A DNA stretch of 64,000 bases from Aureimonas endophytica (GCF_014642635.1 NZ_BMIQ01000012.1:1-64000); one strand, 5' to 3'. Shown: positions 28,338 through 37,020, counted from the first letter of the stretch. The notes: generated from the letters alone by a model not told the origin. A program made the numbers and translations.

Positions 28338-29414
28338 CTACGGCGCGAGTATCGGCGGCGGCGCGACGGATTCGCGCTCGATCAGCGGCGTGTCGAAGAC
28401 GCGCCGCCGCACCTCCCGCCGCCCCTCGATCCGCTCGGCCAGCATGCGCATCGCCTCGCCGCCGAGATCGTAGGACGGCTGCGCCAAAACGGTGACGGCC
28501 GGCGACAGGGCGCTCGTCCATTCCGCGTCGTCGAAGGTGACGAGCGACAGGTCGCGCGGAATGGCGAGACCGAGCGTCCGCGCGGCCCGGAACACTTCCA
28601 GCGCGATCTTGCTGTCGGAGGCGAGGATCGCGGTCGGGCGATCCGCGCCGGTCAGGAGTTCGGCAAGGATCGCCTGGGCGGCACGCGGCGCGCCCGCGTT
28701 CAGCCGGACGAAACGCTCCGGCGCTTCCAGCCCCGCCGCCGCCGCCGCGTCGAGAAAGCCGCTGAGCCGGCCGAGCACCGTCGTCAGCACGATCTGCGAC
28801 AGGTCGCGGAACCGGGCCTCCGGCGCGTCGGTCGCGGTCAGATAGGCGATCCGCCGGTGGCCGGCCGCGACGAGCAGCCGCGTCGCGCGCCGCGCCGCCG
28901 CGCCGTCGTCCACCAGCGCCGCGTCGACCTCCAGCCCCTCCACCTCGCGATCGACGAAGACGAGCGGCAGGCCGCGCGCCTGCGCGTCGCGAAGATGCGC
29001 GCCGTCGCGCATCGAGGCCGGCGCGACGATCAGCCCGTCGACGCGCTTGGCCATCAGCATCGCCACCGCCGTCCGCTCCTCGGCCACGTCCTCCCCGGAA
29101 TTGGCGAGGATCACGCCGAAGCCGAGCGCCTTGGCGCTGTCGGTGATGCCGCGCACCAGGAGCCCGAAGAACGGGTTCTCGATATCGCCGACCACCGCGC
29201 CGATGGTCAGCGAGCGTCCCGTCGCCATGGTGCGGGCGAGCTCGTTCGGCCGGTAGTCCAGGCGCTCGGCCGTCTCGACGATCCGCTGCTTCAGCGCCTC
29301 GCTCACCGTGCCGTAGCCGCCGAGCGCGCGGGCGGCCGTCGCCTTGGAGACCTGGGCGGCGCGCGCCACATCGGCGACGGTCACAAGGCGTTTGGGAGGG
29401 AGCGTGTCGGCCAT
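28338..29414 (-). CDS. LacI family transcriptional repressor
   Basis: A 358-residue repressor with N-terminal helix-turn-helix and hinge (VTVADVARAAQVSKATAARA, residues about 11-30) and a periplasmic-binding-like effector domain (about 70-340). It diverges from the transport operon at 29642. Two ACCGGT-centred operators lie 57-92 bases before its start, so it most likely represses that operon and itself. The inducer is probably the solute of that transporter. Confidence 0.88.
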   Translation of the reverse strand: MADTLPPKRLVTVADVARAAQVSKATAARALGGYGTVSEALKQRIVETAERLDYRPNELARTMATGRSLTIGAVVGDIENPFFGLLVRGITDSAKALGFGVILANSGEDVAEERTAVAMLMAKRVDGLIVAPASMRDGAHLRDAQARGLPLVFVDREVEGLEVDAALVDDGAAARRATRLLVAAGHRRIAYLTATDAPEARFRDLSQIVLTTVLGRLSGFLDAAAAAGLEAPERFVRLNAGAPRAAQAILAELLTGADRPTAILASDSKIALEVFRAARTLGLAIPRDLSLVTFDDAEWTSALSPAVTVLAQPSYDLGGEAMRMLAERIEGRREVRRRVFDTPLIERESVAPPPILAP

Positions 29415-29470
29415 TCGCCTTTCGCGTACAAATCCGCGCCAGTTTCGTCAATTGCACAAAAATTCGCGTC

Positions 29471-29506
29471 TGAGACCGGTTTCCGCTTGTCATGAAACCG
29501 GTCTCA
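29471..29506. promoter_or_regulatory. Twin LacI-type operators
   Basis: TGAGACCGGTTTC (29471-29483) and GAAACCGGTCTCA (29494-29506) form a perfect 13-bp inverted repeat with a 10-base spacer. Each arm is itself a near-palindrome centred on ACCGGT, the usual LacI-family core. Their centres are 22 bases apart, two helical turns, so two dimers would bind the same DNA face. Confidence 0.75.
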
Positions 29507-29515
29507 AGCTTTACT
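29487..29515 (+). promoter_or_regulatory. Candidate promoter of the LacI-controlled operon
   Basis: TTGTCA (29487) and TTACTC (29510) are separated by 17 bases. The right-hand operator fills the spacer, so bound repressor would block RNA polymerase directly. Confidence 0.4.
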
Positions 29516-29641
29516 CGATCCGAAAGGGCGAGGCCGGTCAAGGAGGTGCGGCGACGCATGGCCGGTCGCGGGAGGAGGCGCTTGCCGCCTCGGCGAGAAT
29601 TCCGCGCGACGGGGGTCGCCGGCTTTGCAAGGAGACGACGC

Positions 29642-30460
29642 ATGAACCGACCGAACCGCCGATCCATCCTCGCCTCCGCCGCGTTCGGGCTGGCGCTTCT
29701 CGCCGGCACGGCGGGTATCGCCGGTGCCGCCGACAATGCCTACGGCCTCATCGAGCCGGGCCAGATCAGCGTCGGCACGATGGGCGATGCCAAGCCCTAT
29801 ACCTTCACCGACAAGGACGGGAACTTCACCGGCTTCGACATCGAGCTGTTTCTCGACGTCGCCCGCCGCATCGGCTTCGACAAGGCGCATGTGACCTTCA
29901 TCGGCCAGGAATTCTCGGCCCTGATGCCTTCGGTCGCCAATGGCCGCTTCGATGTCGCCGTCGCCGCGATCGGCACGACGGACGCGCGCAAGAAGACGGT
30001 CGATTTCTCCGACGGCTATCTCGCCGGCTATCTGACGGTGCTGACCGCCGACACCGCGATCAAGAGCGCCGACGATCTCGCCGGCAAGCGGCTCGGCGTC
30101 GTCCAGGGCACGCTCCAGGAAATCTACGCGGAGAAGAACTTCGCCAAGGCCGACATCGTGAAGTTTCCGGACAACAATTCCGCCGTCTCGGCGCTGAATT
30201 CCGGTTCGATCGACGCGCATTTCCTCGATTACGAGGCCGCCAAGCAATATGGCGACCAGTACAAGGGCCTGACGCTGGCGATCAACATCCCGTCCTTCGA
30301 CGCGCCGGCCGGCTTCGTCGTCGCCAAGGGCAAGGATGCCTTCCGCGAGGCGCTGAACAAGGGCCTTCACGAGGCGATGCAGGACGGCACCTGGAAGACC
30401 CTCTACCAGAAGTGGTTCCCGGGTTCGCCGATGCCCGACCAGTATCTGCCGAAGCCGTAA
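29642..30460 (+). CDS. Polar amino-acid-type ABC solute-binding protein
   Basis: A 272-residue periplasmic protein of the SBP_bac_3 family with a Sec signal (about residues 1-30). Family stretches include [51 protein letters not shown] and KRLGVVQGT. The start at 29642 has an AAGGAGA site and gives the signal. First gene after the twin operators; its partner is the fused permease-ATPase downstream. The solute could be an amino acid or an amino-acid conjugate. Confidence 0.88.
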   Translation: MNRPNRRSILASAAFGLALLAGTAGIAGAADNAYGLIEPGQISVGTMGDAKPYTFTDKDGNFTGFDIELFLDVARRIGFDKAHVTFIGQEFSALMPSVANGRFDVAVAAIGTTDARKKTVDFSDGYLAGYLTVLTADTAIKSADDLAGKRLGVVQGTLQEIYAEKNFAKADIVKFPDNNSAVSALNSGSIDAHFLDYEAAKQYGDQYKGLTLAINIPSFDAPAGFVVAKGKDAFREALNKGLHEAMQDGTWKTLYQKWFPGSPMPDQYLPKP

Positions 30461-30482
30461 GCCGGCCCGGCATCACGACGGC

Positions 30483-30508
30483 GCGCCCGCTTCCCTGATG
30501 GCGGGCGC
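30483..30508 (+). terminator. Intercistronic hairpin after the binding-protein gene
   Basis: GCGCCCGC-ttccctgatg-GCGGGCGC, an 8-bp perfect stem without a strong T tract. Hairpins here commonly protect the binding-protein mRNA and lower downstream expression, so that binding protein exceeds permease. Confidence 0.5.
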
Positions 30509-30571
30509 CTGTCCCAACCCGCGCGGCGGCCGCGCGGCCGCTCTTCCCCTCGTCGTACGCAAGCGGGCCGC

Positions 30572-32083
30572 ATGACCTGGTTCGAGATCATCCAGCGCAG
30601 CTTCTTCGACTTCGGCGCCATGGCCGAGGTCCTGCCGAACATGCTCATGGTCGGCCTCAAGAACACGCTGATCCTCGCCTTCGCCTCGACGCTGATCGGC
30701 ATCGTGATCGGCATGATCCTGGCGATCATGGGCATCTCGCGCTCGGCCTGGCTGCGGGTGCCGGCCCGTATCTATACCGACATCTTCCGCGGCCTGCCGG
30801 CCATCGTCACCATTCTCCTCATCGGCCAGGGCTTCGCCCGGATCGGCCGGCAGATCTTCGGGCCCTCGCCCTATCCGCTCGGCATCCTGGCGCTCAGCCT
30901 CATCGCCGGCGCCTATATCGGCGAGATCTTCCGCTCCGGCATCCAGAGCGTCGACAAGGGGCAGCTCGAAGCCTCGCGCGCCCTCGGCATGACCTATCCG
31001 AAGGGCATGCGGCTCATCGTCGTGCCGCAGGGCGTGCGGCGCGTCCTGCCGGCGCTGGTCAACCAGTTCATCGGCAATATCAAGGATTCGAGCCTCGTCT
31101 ATTTCCTCGGCCTCCTGGCCTCCGAACGCGAGCTTTTCCGCGTCGGCCAGGATCAGGCCGTGGTCTCCGGCAATCTCTCGCCGCTGATGCTGGCAGGCCT
31201 CTTCTATCTCCTCATCACCGTGCCGCTCACCCATGCGGTGAACGCCATCGACAAGCGGCTGCGCACCGGCCGCCGCCCGGCCGCTCCGTCCTCCGGTCTC
31301 CACGAGGTGGAGGAAGAGGAGGCCGCAACGCCGGCGCTGCCGGCGCGCGGCAAGCTGAAGGGCGCGCGGCTCGACGTCGTCGATCTCGACATGGCCTATG
31401 GCAATTATCAGGTCCTGCGGAAGGTGAATCTCTCGGCCCCGGCCGGCTCGATCACCTGCATCATCGGCCCGTCCGGCTCCGGCAAGTCGACGCTGCTGCG
31501 CTGCCTCAACCGTCTCGCCGAGCCGCTCGGCGGCGACATCCGCCTGGACGGCGACAGCGTCATGGCGATGAAGCCCGACCGGCTGCGCCGCCGCGTCGGC
31601 ATGGTGTTCCAGCATTTCAACCTGTTTCCCGACCATACCGCGCTCGGCAATGTCATGCTCTCGCTGCGGAAAGTTAAGAACCTGTCGGGCGGCGAGGCAC
31701 GGCGCGTCGCCGAGACGCGGCTCGCCGAGGTCGGTCTCGCCCAGCGCATGGACCACCGGCCGATGGACCTGTCCGGCGGCCAGCAGCAGCGCGTCGCCAT
31801 CGCCCGGGCCCTTGCCCTCGAGCCGGAACTGATGCTCTTCGACGAGGTGACGAGCGCGCTCGACCCCGAACTCGTGAAAGGCGTCCTCAAGCTGATGGCT
31901 GGCCTCGGGGAAAGCGGCATGACCATGGTGGTCGTCACCCACGAGATGAACTTCGCCCGGCGCGTCGCCGATCAGGTCGTGTTCATGGACGAGGGCGCCG
32001 TCGTGGAGAGCGGGCCGCCGGAGGCGATCTTCGGCAATCCGCGGAGCCCGCGCCTCAAGCGCTTCCTGTCGGAAGTGCTCTGA
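30572..32083 (+). CDS. Fused amino-acid-type ABC permease and ATPase
   Basis: A 503-residue single protein. Residues about 1-230 are a HisM/GlnP-type permease with four to five membrane segments and the EAA-like loop ASRALGMTYPKGMRLIVVPQ. A charged linker of about 30 residues follows (HEVEEEEAATP). Residues about 265-503 are a GlnQ-type ATPase with Walker A GPSGSGKSTLL near 302, LSGGQQQRVAIARAL and LMLFDEVTSALDPE. Most systems have two separate proteins. Here a dimer of the fusion would be a complete importer. I see no stop or frameshift between the halves. Confidence 0.9.
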   Translation: MTWFEIIQRSFFDFGAMAEVLPNMLMVGLKNTLILAFASTLIGIVIGMILAIMGISRSAWLRVPARIYTDIFRGLPAIVTILLIGQGFARIGRQIFGPSPYPLGILALSLIAGAYIGEIFRSGIQSVDKGQLEASRALGMTYPKGMRLIVVPQGVRRVLPALVNQFIGNIKDSSLVYFLGLLASERELFRVGQDQAVVSGNLSPLMLAGLFYLLITVPLTHAVNAIDKRLRTGRRPAAPSSGLHEVEEEEAATPALPARGKLKGARLDVVDLDMAYGNYQVLRKVNLSAPAGSITCIIGPSGSGKSTLLRCLNRLAEPLGGDIRLDGDSVMAMKPDRLRRRVGMVFQHFNLFPDHTALGNVMLSLRKVKNLSGGEARRVAETRLAEVGLAQRMDHRPMDLSGGQQQRVAIARALALEPELMLFDEVTSALDPELVKGVLKLMAGLGESGMTMVVVTHEMNFARRVADQVVFMDEGAVVESGPPEAIFGNPRSPRLKRFLSEVL

Positions 32084-32115
32084 ACCGCGCGGCGAGCAAC
32101 GAAGGGCGAGGAAAC

Positions 32116-33123
32116 ATGACATCCAAGGTGCAATGGGGCGTCCTCTCGACGGCGAAGATCGGCCTGAAGGCCGTGATCCCGGCGATGCAGAAGGGCGAGC
32201 GGGCGACGATCGCGGCGATCGCCTCGCGCGACGGCGACAAGGCGCGGGCGGTGGCGGCGGAATACGGCATTCCGCGCGCGTACGGCTCCTACGAGGAACT
32301 GCTCGCCGATCCGGCGATCGAGGCGATCTACAACCCGCTGCCGAACCATCTCCATGTGCCGCTGACCATCCAGGCGCTGGAGGCCGGCAAGCACGTCCTC
32401 TGCGAGAAGCCGATCGCGCTCACCGCCGCCGAAGCCGAGACGCTGGTCGAAGTGTCGAAGCGCACCGGCCGGCGCGTCGCCGAGGCCTTCATGGTGCGCC
32501 ATCACCCGCAATGGCTGAAGGCGCGCGATCTCGTCGCCGAAGGGCGGATCGGCGAGGTGCGGACCATCCACACGCTCTTCTCCTATTATCTCACCGACCC
32601 GACCAATGTCCGCAACCAGGCCGAGATCGGCGGGGGCGGCCTCTACGACATCGGCTGCTATGCCATCAACACGGCGCGCTTCCTGTTCGGCGCCGAGCCG
32701 GAGCGCGTCGTCGGCACCTTCGACAACGATCCCGAGATGCGGATCGACCGCATGGTCAGCGGCCTCGCCGAGTTTCCCGGCCGGCGCCATCTCGCCTTCA
32801 CCTGCGCGACGCAGCTCTCGCCCAGCCAGCGCGTCGTGGTGCTCGGCACCAAGGGGCGGATCGAGATCGAGATTCCCTTCAACGCCCCGAACGACCGCCC
32901 GACGCGCATCATCGTCGATGACGGGCGCGATCTCTTCGGCTCCGGCCGCGAGGCGATCGAGATCCCGGTGACGGACCAGTACCGGCTCCAGGGCGACGCC
33001 TTCTCCGCCGCGATCCGGGGCGAGGGGCCGGCGCCCGCCGGCCTCGACGACGCGATCGCCAATATGCGCGTCATCGACGCCTTCTTCCGCTCCGGCCGCT
33101 CGAACGGCTGGGAGCGCCCCTGA
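32116..33123 (+). CDS. Gfo/Idh/MocA family oxidoreductase
   Basis: A 335-residue NAD(P)-dependent dehydrogenase: N-terminal Rossmann domain (about 1-120) with the family lysine in CEKPIALTAAE near residue 98, and a C-terminal substrate domain with GGGGLYDIGCYAINTARF carrying the usual aspartate. Members oxidise hydroxyl groups of sugars, inositols, amino sugars or opines. A GGGCGAGGAAAC site precedes the ATG, and the gene lies 32 bases after the transporter, in the LacI-controlled operon. Confidence 0.88.
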   Translation: MTSKVQWGVLSTAKIGLKAVIPAMQKGERATIAAIASRDGDKARAVAAEYGIPRAYGSYEELLADPAIEAIYNPLPNHLHVPLTIQALEAGKHVLCEKPIALTAAEAETLVEVSKRTGRRVAEAFMVRHHPQWLKARDLVAEGRIGEVRTIHTLFSYYLTDPTNVRNQAEIGGGGLYDIGCYAINTARFLFGAEPERVVGTFDNDPEMRIDRMVSGLAEFPGRRHLAFTCATQLSPSQRVVVLGTKGRIEIEIPFNAPNDRPTRIIVDDGRDLFGSGREAIEIPVTDQYRLQGDAFSAAIRGEGPAPAGLDDAIANMRVIDAFFRSGRSNGWERP

Positions 33124-33142
33124 GCCCAAGGGACATCCGACC

Positions 33143-34291
33143 ATGACCTCTTCCGCCCAACGCCATGTCGCCGTGATCGGCGGCGGCATCTTCGGCACGT
33201 CCACCGCCTTGCATCTCGCCCGGCTCGGCTGCGCCGTGACGCTCGTCACGGAGGCGGGCCTGTCCTCCGGCGCCTCGGGGCGGTCGCTCTCCTGGCTGAA
33301 CTCCTCGCGCTACCGCTCGCTCGCCTATCACCACCTGCGCATGGCGGGGCTCGACCGCTATCGCTCGCTGCTCGCCGCCCATCCCCGGGCGGGGGCCTGG
33401 CTGCGCTTCGACGGCGGCCTGACCTGGGATGCCGATCAGGCGGAGAACGAGATCGAGGCCGTCTTCGCCTACGAGACCGCCATCGCCTATGACGCGCGCT
33501 TCCTGGCGCCGGCCGAGGTCGCGGCGGTGACGCCCGGCGTCGACGCGCGGGCGATCACCCGCCAGGGCGCGATCTTCAATCCGGGCGAGGGCTGGGTCGA
33601 TCTGCCCTCGCTCGTTGCCTTCCTGCGCGGGCAGCTGGCGGCCGAAGGCGTCGCGATCGTCGAAGGAGCGGGCAAGGTGCGGGTCGCGGTCGAGAACGGG
33701 CGGGCGGCGGGCGCGCTCCTTCCCGGCGGCGAGCGGCTCGCGGCCGATGCCGTGCTGCTCGCCACCGGGCCCTGGGTGCCGCGCTCGCTGGCCGAGCTCG
33801 GCATCGCCATGCCGGACCAGACGCCGATCTCGCTGCTTGTCAAGACGACGCCCTTCGCCCATCCGCTGCGCGCCGTCCTCAACACGCCGCGCGTCGCGAT
33901 CCGCCCGACGCCGGACGGTGCCTTCGCGCTGGATTCCGCCTGGTCGGAAGAGGAGGTCGTCGCGAAGGAGGACGGCAGCTACGCGGTGCGGCCGGAAACG
34001 CTCGATGGGCTTCTCGCCGAGGCCGCCAAGGTGCTCGAAGGCCAGCCGCGCCTTGTCGTCGAATCCTTCGGCGTCGGGCCGAAGCCGATCCCCGCGGATG
34101 GCGATCCGGTCTTCGGCGAGCTCGCCGAGATCCCGGGCCTCTTCGTCGCCTTCAGCCATTCCGGCGCGACGCTCGGTCTCATCGCCGGCGAGATGCTCGG
34201 CCGCGAGATCGCGACGGGCGAGCGCCAGCCGATGCTGGCGCCCTTCCGGCCGGACCGCTTCACGCAGGTGTCCCGCCAGGCGGCGGAATAA
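33143..34291 (+). CDS. FAD-dependent oxidoreductase (DAO family)
   Basis: A 382-residue flavoprotein with the dinucleotide-binding motif VIGGGIFGTSTALHLARLGC near residue 10 and the DAO-type ends (LLATGPWVPRSL; FVAFSHSGATLGLIAGEML). It would oxidise an amine or amino acid, perhaps the imported compound. It is the last gene of the operon and is followed 20 bases later by a strong hairpin. Relatives include D-amino-acid, sarcosine and opine oxidases; the sequence alone does not choose among them. Confidence 0.86.
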   Translation: MTSSAQRHVAVIGGGIFGTSTALHLARLGCAVTLVTEAGLSSGASGRSLSWLNSSRYRSLAYHHLRMAGLDRYRSLLAAHPRAGAWLRFDGGLTWDADQAENEIEAVFAYETAIAYDARFLAPAEVAAVTPGVDARAITRQGAIFNPGEGWVDLPSLVAFLRGQLAAEGVAIVEGAGKVRVAVENGRAAGALLPGGERLAADAVLLATGPWVPRSLAELGIAMPDQTPISLLVKTTPFAHPLRAVLNTPRVAIRPTPDGAFALDSAWSEEEVVAKEDGSYAVRPETLDGLLAEAAKVLEGQPRLVVESFGVGPKPIPADGDPVFGELAEIPGLFVAFSHSGATLGLIAGEMLGREIATGERQPMLAPFRPDRFTQVSRQAAE

Positions 34292-34310
34292 GCAGGGCTC
34301 GAGGACATCA

Positions 34311-34337
34311 CGGCCGGCGGTGGTTTTCCGCCGGCCG
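34311..34337 (+). terminator. Hairpin terminator of the LacI-controlled operon
   Basis: CGGCCGGCGG-tggtttt-CCGCCGGCCG, a 10-bp perfect stem 20 bases after the oxidoreductase stop. The T tract is in the loop rather than after the stem, so it may act only partly. Confidence 0.55.
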
Positions 34338-34376
34338 GAAAAGCTCGCTCCGACGCTGCTGCGACATATGACGACC

Positions 34377-34423
34377 CTGTCAAACAAAAGTCGTTGACAG
34401 CGGCCCGTCCGTCGCGCCTAAAT
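34377..34423 (+). promoter_or_regulatory. Promoter with overlapping operator for the polyol genes
   Basis: A -35 TTGACA (34394-34399) and -10 CTAAAT (34418-34423) are spaced by 18 bases. CTGTCAA (34377-34383) and TTGACAG (34394-34400) make a perfect dyad with a 10-base gap that covers the -35 box. A repressor site is the simplest reading. Confidence 0.55.
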
Positions 34424-34553
34424 CACGCATGGCCAGGGAGACTGTCCGGCCGCGCGTCGCGGCGGACAGGGGCGAGGACGGGGAGGTTCGCATGTCGCGC
34501 CAGACGACGAAGCATGCCGGCGGCCGGCGCCCGATCCCCCTTGCGCGCGCCCT

Positions 34554-34620
34554 CGGTTCTCGGCTCTAGCGAGCTCGGCACCCCGCCGGGAGCGGGAGCC
34601 GGTCCGAGGCCCGAGAACCG
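34554..34620 (+). promoter_or_regulatory. Leader stem-loop before the polyol dehydrogenase gene
   Basis: CGGTTCTCGG (34554-34563) pairs perfectly with CCGAGAACCG (34611-34620). The 47-base interior is GC-rich and can fold further. It sits in a leader of about 270 bases that otherwise carries no convincing gene. Confidence 0.4.
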
Positions 34621-34702
34621 CAACGCCTCCCAGCTTGCAGCGGCGGCTTTCGCGACCGGCTCCCGTCGGGGCCCGCGCGGACGATCTGATCAGGAAGAGA
34701 CC

Positions 34703-35473
34703 ATGAAATTGCAGGACAAGGTTGCGATCGTCACCGGCGGCGCGCAAGGGATCGGGGCCGCGATGGCGCGGGCGCTGGCCGACGAGGGAGCGCATGTCGT
34801 GATCGCCGACATCGCCCTCGACCGGGCGGAGGCGACGGCGAAGTCGCTCGGCGGCAAGGCGATGGGCGTCCATCTCGACGTGTCCGACACGGCCTCGATC
34901 CAGGCCATGGTGGGGCGGGTGGTGGAGGCGCTCGGCGGCATCGACATCCTCGTCAACAATGCCGCGATCTTCGATGCCGGTCCGTTCCTGGAGATCAGCG
35001 AGAAGAGCTACGACCGGCAGTTCGCGATCAACGTCAAGGGCACGCTCTTCACCATGAAGGCGGTCGCGGCGCGGATGGTCGAGCAGGGGCGCGGCGGCAA
35101 GATCATCAACATGGCGAGCCAGGCCGGACGCCGGGGCGAGGCGCTGGCCGCCGTCTATTGCGCGACCAAGGCGACGGTGATCTCGCTGACGCAGTCGGCG
35201 GCGCTGGCGCTCGCCCCGCATGGCATCAATGTCAACGGCATCGCGCCCGGCGTCGTCGACACGCCGATGTGGGACGAGGTCGACGCGATGTTCGCGCGCC
35301 ACGAGAACCTGCCGCTCGGCGAGAAGAAGAAGCGCGTCGGCCTCGCCGTGCCGCTCGGCCGCATGGGCAAGCCGGAGGACTATCGCGGCATCACGATCTT
35401 CCTCGCCTCCTCCGATTCCGACTATGTGACCGCCCAGACCTATAATGTCGACGGCGGCAACTGGATGAGCTGA
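34703..35473 (+). CDS. smoS: Short-chain dehydrogenase, sorbitol/polyol dehydrogenase type
   Basis: A 256-residue NAD(P)-dependent SDR that should oxidise a polyol (sorbitol, galactitol or L-iditol) to a ketose. The cofactor motif is VTGGAQGIGAAM near residue 11, then DIxNNAA-type VNNAAIF, catalytic Ser in INMASQAGRRGE and the Tyr-Lys pair in YCATKATVISLTQS. The C-terminal half (NGIAPGVVDTPMWDEVDAMF, ending NVDGGNW) is characteristic of SmoS/PolS enzymes. The ATG at 34703 follows AGGAAGAGACC. The frame upstream of it is leader, not protein. Confidence 0.82.
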   Translation: MKLQDKVAIVTGGAQGIGAAMARALADEGAHVVIADIALDRAEATAKSLGGKAMGVHLDVSDTASIQAMVGRVVEALGGIDILVNNAAIFDAGPFLEISEKSYDRQFAINVKGTLFTMKAVAARMVEQGRGGKIINMASQAGRRGEALAAVYCATKATVISLTQSAALALAPHGINVNGIAPGVVDTPMWDEVDAMFARHENLPLGEKKKRVGLAVPLGRMGKPEDYRGITIFLASSDSDYVTAQTYNVDGGNWMS

Positions 35474-35596
35474 GGCGCCTGCGTTAGGAAGCGAAGACGC
35501 GCGAATCCCCGCGACGGCCGATGCCGCGCGGGTCGGGAGGCCGGCATCGACCGGTCTCTCCTTCATGGTACGACGATCACGGCACTCTGGGAGGAT

Positions 35597-36928
35597 ATGC
35601 CAATGACAATGGGAACGCGGATACGGACCCTCATGGCGGGCGCCGCGCTGCTCGGCCTCGCCGGCGCGGCCGGGGCGCAGACGACGCTGACGATCGGCAC
35701 CGTCAACAACAACGACATGATCCGCATGCAGGGCCTGACGCCCGAGTTCGAGAAGGCGAACCCGGACATCAAGGTGAACTGGGTGACGCTGGAGGAGAAC
35801 GTGCTGCGCCAGCGCGTCACCGCCGACATCGCGACGCGCGGCGGCCAGTTCGACATCATGACCATCGGCACCTACGAGGTTCCGATCTGGTCGAAGCAGG
35901 GCTGGCTGACGCCGCTCGAGAATCTCGGCTCGGCCTTCGCGGTGGACGACCTGCTGCCGCCGATCCGTACGGCGCTGTCCTCCGAGGGCAAGCTCTATGC
36001 CTCGCCCTTCTACGGCGAGAGCGTGATGACGATCTACCGCAAGGACCTGCTCGACAAGGCCGGCCTAAAGATGCCGGAGAAGCCGACCTTCGCCTTCGTC
36101 AAGGAAGCGGCGGAGAAGATGACCGACAAGTCGGCGGGCGTCTACGGCATCTGTCTGCGCGGCAAGCCGGGCTGGGGCGAGAACATGGCCTTCATCGGCA
36201 ATCTCGCCCGCTCCTACGGCGCGAATTTCTTCGACGCTTCCTGGAAGCCGCAGTTCCAGAGCGAGGGCTGGAAGAAGGCCGTGTCGGACTATGTCGACGT
36301 CATGAAGAAGTACGGCCCGCCCGGCGCGGCCGCCAACGGCTTCAACGAGACGCTGGCCCTCTTCTCGACGGGCAAGTGCGGCATCTGGATCGACGCGACC
36401 AGCGCCGGCTCCTTCGTCACCAATCCGAAGCAGAGCCAGGTGTCCGACAAGGTCGGCTTCACCTCGGCGCCCTGCGGCGTCGAGAACTGCCCGAATGGCG
36501 GGGCGAACTGGCTCTGGGCCTGGTCGCTGGCCATTCCGCAATCCTCCAAGAAGAAGGAGGCGGCCGAGAAGTTCATCGCCTGGGCGACGGACAAGAACTA
36601 CCAGACGCTGGTGGCCGAGAAGGAAGGCTGGTCGAACGTGCCGCCCGGCACGCGCACCTCGCTCTACGAGAACAAGAAATATACCGAGGCGACGCCCTTC
36701 GCGGCCGAAACGCTGCGGGCGATGAACGCCGCCGATCCGGGCACGAAGCCCGACAAGCCCTATGTCGGCCTGCAATTCGCCGCGATCCCCGAATTCCAGG
36801 GCATCGGCACGGCGGTCGGCCAGCAGATGGCGGCGGCTCTGTCCGGCTCGATCACCGTCGATCAGGCGCTCGCGGCGGCCCAGGCCCAGGCGACGCGCGA
36901 CATGACCCGCGCCGGCTACATCAAGTAA
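35597..36928 (+). CDS. smoE: Polyol ABC transporter solute-binding protein (SmoE-like)
   Basis: A 443-residue periplasmic binding protein of the SBP_bac_1 family with a Sec signal (about residues 1-28). The region TIGTVNNNDMIRMQGLTPEF, and later FDIMTIGTYEVPIWSKQGWL, resembles sorbitol/mannitol-binding proteins of alphaproteobacteria. It lies 123 bases after the polyol dehydrogenase gene. The expected permease and ATPase genes (smoF, smoG, smoK) do not follow; instead two strong terminators and a convergent operon do. Confidence 0.82.
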   Translation: MPMTMGTRIRTLMAGAALLGLAGAAGAQTTLTIGTVNNNDMIRMQGLTPEFEKANPDIKVNWVTLEENVLRQRVTADIATRGGQFDIMTIGTYEVPIWSKQGWLTPLENLGSAFAVDDLLPPIRTALSSEGKLYASPFYGESVMTIYRKDLLDKAGLKMPEKPTFAFVKEAAEKMTDKSAGVYGICLRGKPGWGENMAFIGNLARSYGANFFDASWKPQFQSEGWKKAVSDYVDVMKKYGPPGAAANGFNETLALFSTGKCGIWIDATSAGSFVTNPKQSQVSDKVGFTSAPCGVENCPNGGANWLWAWSLAIPQSSKKKEAAEKFIAWATDKNYQTLVAEKEGWSNVPPGTRTSLYENKKYTEATPFAAETLRAMNAADPGTKPDKPYVGLQFAAIPEFQGIGTAVGQQMAAALSGSITVDQALAAAQAQATRDMTRAGYIK

Positions 36929-36943
36929 GCCTGACGGAACGAT

Positions 36944-36971
36944 CCGGCCGGCGCCCCCTCGCGCCGGCCGG
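36944..36971 (+). terminator. First hairpin between convergent operons
   Basis: CCGGCCGGCGC / GCGCCGGCCGG, an 11-bp perfect stem with a 6-base loop, 16 bases after the binding-protein stop. Confidence 0.6.
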
Positions 36972-36988
36972 ACCCGGTTTCCCCTGTT

Positions 36989-37016
36989 GCGGCCCGGCGG
37001 AACCCCGCCGGGCCGC
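36989..37016. terminator. Second hairpin between convergent operons
   Basis: GCGGCCCGGCGG / CCGCCGGGCCGC, a 12-bp perfect stem with an AACC loop, followed on the plus strand by ATTCTCATTCCC. It lies 4 bases from the stop of the minus-strand TPR gene and can serve both directions. Confidence 0.65.
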
Positions 37017-37020
37017 ATTC

